NCBI GenBank assembly: GCA_944739405.2
Contig: OX123182.2
Location: forward strand, 40,921,598 to 40,985,597
Source of the DNA: Euclidia mi
Taxonomy: Eukaryota; Arthropoda; Insecta; Lepidoptera; Erebidae
Direction of reading: 5' to 3'
Length of the DNA stretch: 64,000 nt
Notes under the pieces: generated by a model
Told to the model about the DNA's origin: nothing
Database searches by the model: none
The model's input: only the letters and a program-made list of their open reading frames with translations
Shown here: piece after piece, positions 57,701 to 64,000 of the stretch
How positions within the stretch are numbered: the stretch's first letter is position 1
Layout of the letters: every line of letters starts with the position of its first letter
Program-made: the position numbers and the translations under genes

Positions 57701-58283
57701 GAGTGCAACTTTCGGGAAAGGTGAAAGCGAGTTTGGGTGAATTTCATAAATAATCTGGATAAATAACGTTGTTGCTTTGCTATATTATATTTTATTGCAG
57801 GTCACGGAGAGTCTATCCTGAAGTATTGTCTGGCTCACAGTATTATAAAATTAATGGAAAGCGGCGTGGATGCAAAAACAGCAACTAAGACTTCAGTAAA
57901 TGGTATTTTGTGATTTTAAATTAGTTTTCATTAGACGATATAATATTATTACTAAAATTTAGTCGAACTATTACTTACTACATAGAATATATCGATTAGA
58001 AATAAATGTGCTATTTATAATATCATAAAAAAATTTGCTAGCTGGTCTTCGTAAAAAAATATCGCAGGTCAATCATGTTATATCCTTTTTGATCTAAAAT
58101 TCTATTTCAGGAATGACAGCACGGTTAAAAAATACCGCTGGTGCAATAACTTTATCAAAGCATGGAGATGTTGGCGTACATTTCAGCTCAAAGAGAATGT
58201 CGTGGGCTTATGTTAAAAATAATAAAATCTATTACGGTATCGAGCAAGACGAAGTTCTTGAAGAAGACTATCGTAAATGTTAG
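54720..58283 (+). CDS. ASRGL1: isoaspartyl peptidase/L-asparaginase (ASRGL1 type)
   Basis: Six exons: 54720-54906, 56025-56221, 56360-56473, 56950-57118, 57801-57902 and 58111-58283. All are GT-AG and in frame: 942 nt, 313 residues, close to the 308 of human ASRGL1. The ATG at 54720 is preferred to an in-frame one at 54651 because an acceptor (ATTACAG) lies between them. Motifs: PIVIVHGGAGDIP at the N-terminus, NGGSALDAVEAAVV, GSVLNLRGEVEMEASIM, and GTVGAVAVD, whose threonine (Thr171) should be the autocatalytic nucleophile freed by self-cleavage. Then ATSTGGMSGKAVGRIGD and GGVSTTGHGESIL form the active-site pocket. The enzyme is an N-terminal nucleophile hydrolase that splits beta-aspartyl peptides and asparagine in the cytosol. 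A poly(A) signal is at 58440-58445. Introns hold a hairpin (intron 1) and a SINE (intron 4). Confidence 0.96.
55061..55122. repeat. hairpin in ASRGL1 intron 1
   Basis: GGTCGAGGT..AGCTGTGAGAAAGGT and ACCTTTCTCACAGCT..ACCTCGACC are inverted arms around a short centre; only a few bases fail to pair. From 55123 to 56024 the intron shows nothing else. Confidence 0.85.
57190..57604 (-). repeat. SINE family A, copy 3, in ASRGL1 intron 4
   Basis: A full copy on the minus strand: starts GTGCCGTGTGGTTAACGG at 57604 and ends with the CTGCCTACCTCTTCGGGG box and a TATGTATGTATG tail near 57190. The copy is nearly intact and opposite in sense to ASRGL1. Confidence 0.85.
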
Positions 58284-58439
58284 GAGATTCTTTGATGTAT
58301 ATTCTAATCTTTGTATTTTCATAAAAATTGTAAGGTAAGGCTGATAAATCTATAGCTTAAATTTTACAAACTAATACGATTTATTGAGTATCCAATCTGA
58401 ATCAATTTTCTTACTATAGTGCTATAAATATATTTTGTA

Positions 58440-58445
58440 AATAAA
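58440..58445 (+). terminator. ASRGL1 poly(A) signal
   Basis: AATAAA about 157 bases past the ASRGL1 stop codon. Confidence 0.5.
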
Positions 58446-58524
58446 TATGATATTAAATCATAATATGAGTCGTTAAAAGTGTTTTTTATTTTTGTTAAAC
58501 TTCTTATTAAATATACAAATATTT

Positions 58525-58604
58525 TTTTTTATCATTGTGGATTCGAATCCGATAACTTCTGCAGGGCAGTTTGATGGTATCTCTACTAGGCTAACGCTGC
58601 CCGT
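58525..58604 (-). repeat. tRNA-derived SINE family B, head fragment
   Basis: Minus strand: CGGGCAGCGTTAGCCTAGTA (A-box part) and CGGATTCGAATCCAC (B-box). It matches the head of 38790-39138 only. Confidence 0.65.
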
Positions 58605-59132
58605 TTATCTTTAAACGTTGGTAGGTAACTATCATCAATCATTCTTATTATGATACCTATGTTTGTGTGACTCCTCCTCTCTCCTCTATTTGTCTTGAAA
58701 GTTCATGCATAAAGTACACACATTCTTTGTATTTATAATTCGTGATGTCGCCTCTGGTGACCCTCACAAGACTCTTTATGGCGCGTTACGCTAGCTAAGA
58801 CCGCAAGCAGATTGTAAAGGATGGTCAAAGACACTTACAGAAGACTATTTATATGAGGTAATGGTTTAAGCGGTGTATTTTCGATTACCACACGAGACTG
58901 CACTGTGTGTGTATCACAATGTGTTGTTTTTAGTCTGGGTGCACATTTGAGGCTTGATTGAATCTTTGTAAAGTCCCCCGCGACACAAGATTTGTCCTTT
59001 GTTTTTGAAAGGATATTTTCATAGAAAATCAAAATAAAACCGGGACACAGAATACTAAGATTAGAAAAAACAATTAGTGGATCATACAAAATGTTGTCTC
59101 GTGTGAGAATCGAGCCCACAGCACCGTGTTAA

Positions 59133-61687
59133 CCCTTAAATGCATGATTTTTTAATTTGGAGCGGAAAAATGTTTCCAGGCAAGTATTGAGGTACTGATA
59201 ACGTAAAAAATATTTAAAAAAATCTGGTATAAGAAAATACATATTTATTTTGAAAAAACATGTATGTAGACATTTGGCTACACCATGCGTTAAGACTTAA
59301 AATTAATATGACCTCTGATACATAAGTAAGGTATACATTTATTAAGGGTTCCTACCTGCTTATGCAATTAAATATTAAACCAAAATAATTTATTTTAAAT
59401 GGAATGCCGCGAAACAATTGCGATCTTTAGTATGACATAATGCAACCATACATTTTGTGCACTCAGTCCGCGAAAATCCTTTACAACCAGGAAGTTTGCA
59501 TCTATTCTTTGTAGAACATCGTTTTTCGTCGTGGCCTATACCATCAGTCCGCACGTCTTTTGGAGGAACTGATTTTATTGGCCCTCTGTGTCTCTTTGCT
59601 TCTAGCTCCTTCTCTAAATTACTGCTTGAAGGCCTTCCCCTTTTGGGATCAGTGTATTTCTTATAATTGCACAAAGTCTCGGCAAGGTCCGATCTGAAAT
59701 CCCCCAGAGATATGTTTGGATGTTTTTTCTATAAAGCACCCATGAGTTTATCACTGCCATGTCAATCATGTGGTAAAATAATCGGATGTACCACTTTCTA
59801 CTTTTGATTCTAATTTTGTACCTGCCCAAATAACTGTCCATCAAATCAACTCCGCCCATGTGGGCATTGTATTCTTTTACAATTTTTGGGCAAGCAATGG
59901 AGACTTTCTTTTTCTGTTTTTTATCAAATCTGCTGACAGTTTCAGCTGGCTCAGATCCAACATACGTAGATGCCAACGTCACAAGTTTATTATCCTTCCA
60001 GCAGGTCACAGAAACATCCACACCTTCATAGTCTGCCACAAGTTCCTCGTACGATCCTCGTGGTACAGCATCCTTCATGTAATCTTTTACTGCCGGCAAC
60101 TTAGTTTTTTCCGAGGCGGTTCCTCTGAATAGTGCCTAACGTAAAAATACCTTGAGTATGTAGGTAATAAAGCAAAGGAATGGATGTATAAAAATTATCA
60201 AAGTAGATAATATGATTCATTTTGCGCGGAACTGAACGACACAATCTAATGACGGTATTACCTACTACCCCAAGGTCAGGTTCATAAGGTAAGTTCGGAA
60301 TATCCTGTTTTCCTGAGTAAATTTCAAATGTATGAGCATATCCAGACAATGAACATAAAACGTACAATTTGAATTATTATTTGGGAGGTATTGTTTCATG
60401 AAATGTGCTACCTTGGTGGAGCACATTTGTTCATCTAAGGACAGTCTCTGCTCAAATGGTGCTACACTTAAAAATAATTTATTCAAATGTTCCTCTATAG
60501 GTCTAATTTTATGCAGACGGTCATGGTTAGGGTGGCCGACAGGCTTGTGCAATGAGTTATCATTGAAGTGAATAACAGATCTGATCTTTTCAAATCTATT
60601 TACGGTCATCGTTTCAGATATATGTTTGAAGCCATATTTACCCCAATACGATCTAACATTCGGGTAGTGATACACAGACATAAATATAATAATTCCTAGA
60701 AACTGTCGAATTTCTGTGACGTTTACAGGCAATTGGCGGTACCATTTTGCGTGATGTACAAATTTGTCTCATCCGCAATTTTAATCAAAATATCTTCATT
60801 TATAAATTGAGAAAAAAAATGATATGGGGTTTCAAGTTGAGCTAATTCTTCCGATAAATCTGTCTTGCCTAAAAAACGTATATGATCTTCACAATATTTC
60901 ATATTATATTTTTTCCATATAAGCTCCCTGCTTCTTTGCCTCCAGGCAGCTATACCAATAATACCCGGTATTACCAGACCAGATGAAGGACCTGCAACAG
61001 GGAATTCATTTGGTGGACTATGTTCTTCAACGACTAAACCAGGATCTGCATCATATTGTTCTTCTTCTTGTACATCTTCTAATTCCTGTATCAAATCTTG
61101 AACATTAGGGTAGTAATCTATTTCATTTTCATCTCCAATGCACTCTTCGTCTTCAGAAACATCTCCATTTTCAAGAGCTGATAATATACTCTCAATATTT
61201 AGATCGTCTAAACGGCTAGCCATCCTGAAATACAAAGCAAAATAAGCTGAAACTCTAAACAGAAGCAAAAAATTAATTTGAGTAGAATAAGCTACAAACG
61301 CATGATGTATACATTTGGCAACATACAGTTTTACGTTTGTATCTTATCATAGATTCCATAAACTTACAAGTAAAACATAAAATATCAATAGCTTACCTTA
61401 TAAAGATTGTAAAAATATTTTTTTCACTCTCAAAAAGTACTCTTATAATGAGAAATCGAAATTTACGGAAACGATTCTTGCCACTTCACAAACTCTGTCG
61501 ACCGCAATATTGAAATGTCGAAAATTTTTACATTTACCGCCAATATTTTTTTTTATTTAATTTTGACAGTTAGCTATTTTATTGTCTATGATAATCAAAT
61601 ACGTTCGGATACACATGCGTAATACGGGTTTTTTAAAAAAGAAGGCAAAAAGTACGTATACAATTGGCAACAGAATGCATTTAAGGG
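59133..61687 (-). mobile_element. piggyBac element, 2555 bp, TTAA flanked
   Basis: TTAA at 59129-59132 and 61688-61691 flank inverted termini CCCTTAAATGCAT (left) and ATGCATTTAAGGG (right), perfect over 13 bases. The interior is one transposase reading on the minus strand with four frameshifts. The length is normal for an autonomous piggyBac. Confidence 0.92.
59390..61223 (-). pseudogene. piggyBac transposase, frameshifted
   Basis: Starts MASRLDDLNIESILSALENG at 61223, just after an acceptor-like TATTTCAG, with an acidic N-terminal region. The catalytic domain follows in pieces: VNVTEIRQFLGIIIFMSVY; RLSLDEQM (first Asp); YFDNFYTSIPLLYYL (second Asp); HMGGVDLMDSYLGRYKI (third Asp). The C-terminal cysteine-rich finger has CKLPGCKGFSRTECTKCMVA and ends at 59390. 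All key aspartates are visible. Frame changes near 60740, 60360, 60105 and 59685 disable it. Apart from these the wording is well kept, so the loss looks recent. It belongs to the DDE_Tnp_1_7 family. Confidence 0.9.
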
Positions 61688-61899
61688 TTAAACCGCCAAG
61701 TGACTACTTGAACCACTACGCCATACGTGCATCCTAACGTAATTTTCTATTATTATACCTATAAGCAACCTTTATTCATACCTACCTAATTCATGCTAAC
61801 GGTTCATTTTCATTAATTAAAAAAAAAAAGCTGCTAACATTTCTACTTTATAGAATTTAAATACACGTACATAGTTATAACTTTTATATAAAAATGGAA

Positions 61900-61943
61900 A
61901 ACATTAGCCTGCCTCCACGATAGTGAGGGCAGGCTAATGTTTG
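61900..61943. repeat. short hairpin
   Basis: AACATTAGCCTGCC and GGCAGGCTAATGTT are exact inverted arms around a 14-base centre. It is of similar style to the hairpins at 34861 and 55061. The stretch 61944-63020 shows nothing else. Confidence 0.85.
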
Positions 61944-63022
61944 TTCAATATGGACCTCTCCAATGGCACGCTACTGTCGTTTCTTCATCTCCACTTGAGC
62001 CTAAAAGGCTGATATTCAGATTGTATTTAAAAAGATTTTGACATAATACTTATTGCCAAATGCCAAGGCTTATTGCCAAAGAGTTTGGACCTTTGAGAAA
62101 ATAATATAATATGGAGTGGACAAATAATACATATGGATACTTTACGTTATAGAAATATATATGAAATCGACATAAAGCCACCAAACATAGTGTTGTCTCG
62201 TTTTTACTTAGCGATATCTCTGTTAGAAAAAAGAGATTGCCATAGGTTACTGAATACACTGATCATAGTGATTTTTTATCAGAAATGTCAATCGTGCCAG
62301 TGTCGCCATATTGCTTGCCAAGTGTTTTTGGTACATCTGCTGTCAAAACGTTGTGTATCGAACAAAATAATTTTGATTTTGTGCATAAATATGTTTAAAA
62401 ACCAGATGAATCAGTGCTTCAGGCTTTCCTAGAGATCGTAAAATCATGCCTAAGTGTTGATTTGAACTGTGCAGTGCAAGATAAAGCTATAATCAACACA
62501 AATGTACTCTTCACAAGTAAGTAACAAGTCATGATTTATATTGTTGAAAAGGATTAGTATTTGTACAAAATATTATTACAAGAGGTTCTTTTTATAGTTA
62601 ATTCAACAGGTTTTAGCTTCGTTATGGCCTAAATGTTGTTATTTTCGTAGTTTGGAATTTTCCATATTTACGTATTAGAGGTTAGTAGTGATGTTACTGC
62701 TAATGTCGATATGGGTTATCGATATATAGATAATGTATAGAGACTTCCACAAACGATAACATTGATAAAACTATCTCGTGTCTGTAAATGGAAATAAATT
62801 AAACATTGAACCAATTTTGTCTGTACTTAGTAAAGGAAAAGCGATATTTGACAAACTTACTTTACTAAGACCTGCTTACATAAAACCCAAAACCGCTGCA
62901 TCCTGCTCTATGTTGAGGAAAATAAGCAGTTAAAATAATTATATTATGTTTTTTGCCAACAGATAACATGAACAGCAACTGTATGCGAGAATTCCTAGCA
63001 ATAAAACGTTGAAGAAAATAAT

Positions 63023-63238
63023 TTTATTTATAAACAAGAGGACGCCCGCTGCTACACCTGCACATTTTTTCAACTGTTTCTGTCCAATACCGTGGGAATT
63101 TCAAGAAAGTCCTTAGTGCACTCCTGCGATCCCCAAAGAACATTCATGCCAAATTTCAGCTTCCTGCACCTTATAATTTTGGCTGTAGCTTATCTGTCAA
63201 GCAATCAGTAACGCAAGGATTTTATATATTATACAGAT
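63023..63238 (+). repeat. RTE-like repeat tail
   Basis: Starts AAACAAGAGGACGCCCGCTG and ends AACGCAAGGATTTTATATAT. This type, with 'ATGCCAAATTTCAGCTTCCT', is a common lepidopteran retroelement tail. A piece recurs inverted near 14680. Confidence 0.55.
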
Positions 63239-63832
63239 AAAAAACAAATAAATAACATGTATTAATCAATTATGATTTTTCTTACCCCCTTATGATATTT
63301 CAGTGTAGCTGTGTGTTTCATTACGGTATGTATGTTGCAAATCAGAAATCGCCGACATAAGGCCGGCGCGCACTGACGTCGCGGCATGGCAAAGGATTTT
63401 ATTACTGATCAAGTCATTTTCATTCTTATTTCAATGAGTTTAGAATTCATATTACTTTATTTCGATACAATCGTATCGCAGCCCGCCGTGGCATGCCGCG
63501 GGACGTTTGGGGCGCGTCGCGGCACGTCGCACTGTGGGCTGAGATCAACGTTTCATAGACATTCAAATTTTTTTTTTAAAGTGTCATTTTTTTCACATGG
63601 AATGCTGGAGGAATCTAATTACATGCCTAAAAATATACTCTTTATGAAATGGGTACGTAAACGGAAGTTTGAGAATTTTTTCTTTAAAAATTTGTATGGA
63701 GACAACATAAAAAAATACGATAACTCTGCTATCGCACAATTGGCCCTAATTCCCTTTTAGGGGATTAATCCTTGAATTATTTATGATTTTTTGACATACT
63801 CGGTATCACGGCCTCAGGTGCGCTTTTTTTTT

Positions 63833-63998
63833 TTTTCAAAAATGAGCATTTTTTTTTTATATGAGGCAATTTCTTTGGCTTAAGATATATGAATATGATC
63901 CAAATATCCGGGTCATATTCATATATATTATGTTAAGTCAAATTGGTCCAAAGAAATTGCCTCATATAAAAAAAAATGCTCATTTAAAAAAAAAAAAA
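63833..63998. repeat. foldback repeat at the window end
   Basis: The arms include AATGAGCATTTTTTTTT, ATATGAGGCAATTTCTTTGG and CATATTCATATAT-type sequence, inverted about a centre near 63910. Arms of about 75 bases pair with few mismatches. It may continue past the window. Confidence 0.8.
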
Positions 63999-64000
63999 AG

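Larger units (their letters stand above)
58940..61735 (-). repeat. tRNA-like SINE split by the piggyBac element
   Basis: Sequence on both sides of the piggyBac insertion joins into a tRNA-like head on the minus strand: TGGCGTAGTGGTTCAAG (61727-61711) with GGGCTCGATTCTCAC (59116-59102). A body piece with AAAGTCCCCCGCGACACA (58970-58987) is also found near 15412. The joint is the TTAA target. Confidence 0.5.

Noticed and set aside
63386..63760. 124-codon plus-strand frame
   Set aside because: Composition changes abruptly (Ile/Leu-rich, then GC-rich, then Phe/Lys-rich), there is no known motif, and the flanking DNA is repetitive. Not supported as a gene.

Overview
This is intron-rich eukaryotic nuclear DNA with an AT-rich background. 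It is most likely from a moth or butterfly (inference). The protein-coding exons read as insect genes. The non-coding part is filled with repeats of lepidopteran style: short repeats ending in a TATGTATG tail next to a CTGCCTACCCC box, 'GGGTTCCGTAC' elements, and many hAT, piggyBac and mariner relics. There are no operons, ribosome binding sites or CRISPR arrays.

Two host genes are complete. (1) Smurf, minus strand, 38134 to 19706: a HECT E3 ubiquitin ligase in 12 coding exons. The GT-AG splices I placed by hand give 2448 nt and an 815-residue protein with a C2 domain, three WW domains and a HECT domain. (2) An ASRGL1-type isoaspartyl peptidase/L-asparaginase, plus strand, 54720 to 58283: 6 exons, 313 residues. 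A third host gene may start at 7526 on the minus strand, but only its first exon is visible.

Region by region: 1-1052 has a GC-rich segment of unknown role. 1057-3347 is a piggyBac-like element with TTAA ends that carries a small two-exon gene in place of a transposase. 4393-5650 holds repeat tails and a small hAT-like element. 7891-13220 (minus) is a THAP-domain P-element-type transposase gene whose six-exon reading frame appears intact and which contains a tandemly duplicated, frame-neutral exon. 14.9-18.1 kb is repeats.

Smurf spans 19.7-38.1 kb. Its 9.9-kb intron between 20661 and 30584 holds a three-unit 268-bp satellite, a hAT element in a TA repeat, a 2.2-kb foldback with arms of about 640 bp, and a LINE fragment with an internal 905-bp tandem duplication. 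38.8-44.7 kb has a SINE and a decayed I-clade LINE with gag, endonuclease, reverse transcriptase and RNase H.

45.3-46.6 kb is a block with a recurring GGGGTNACTTTGAT motif. 46690-49706 is a 3-kb hAT-type element with a perfect 8-bp target duplication. 50164-51114 is a gag-like fragment between inverted termini. 51.2-54.0 kb is a stack of elements inserted into one another. After ASRGL1, 59133-61687 is a piggyBac element with a frameshifted transposase, inserted into a tRNA-like SINE. The window ends in a foldback at 63833-63998.

The functional content is thus one ubiquitin ligase (TGF-beta/BMP signal control and protein turnover), one isoaspartyl-peptide clearing enzyme and one possibly active or domesticated P-type transposase. 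Nearly everything else is transposon archaeology.
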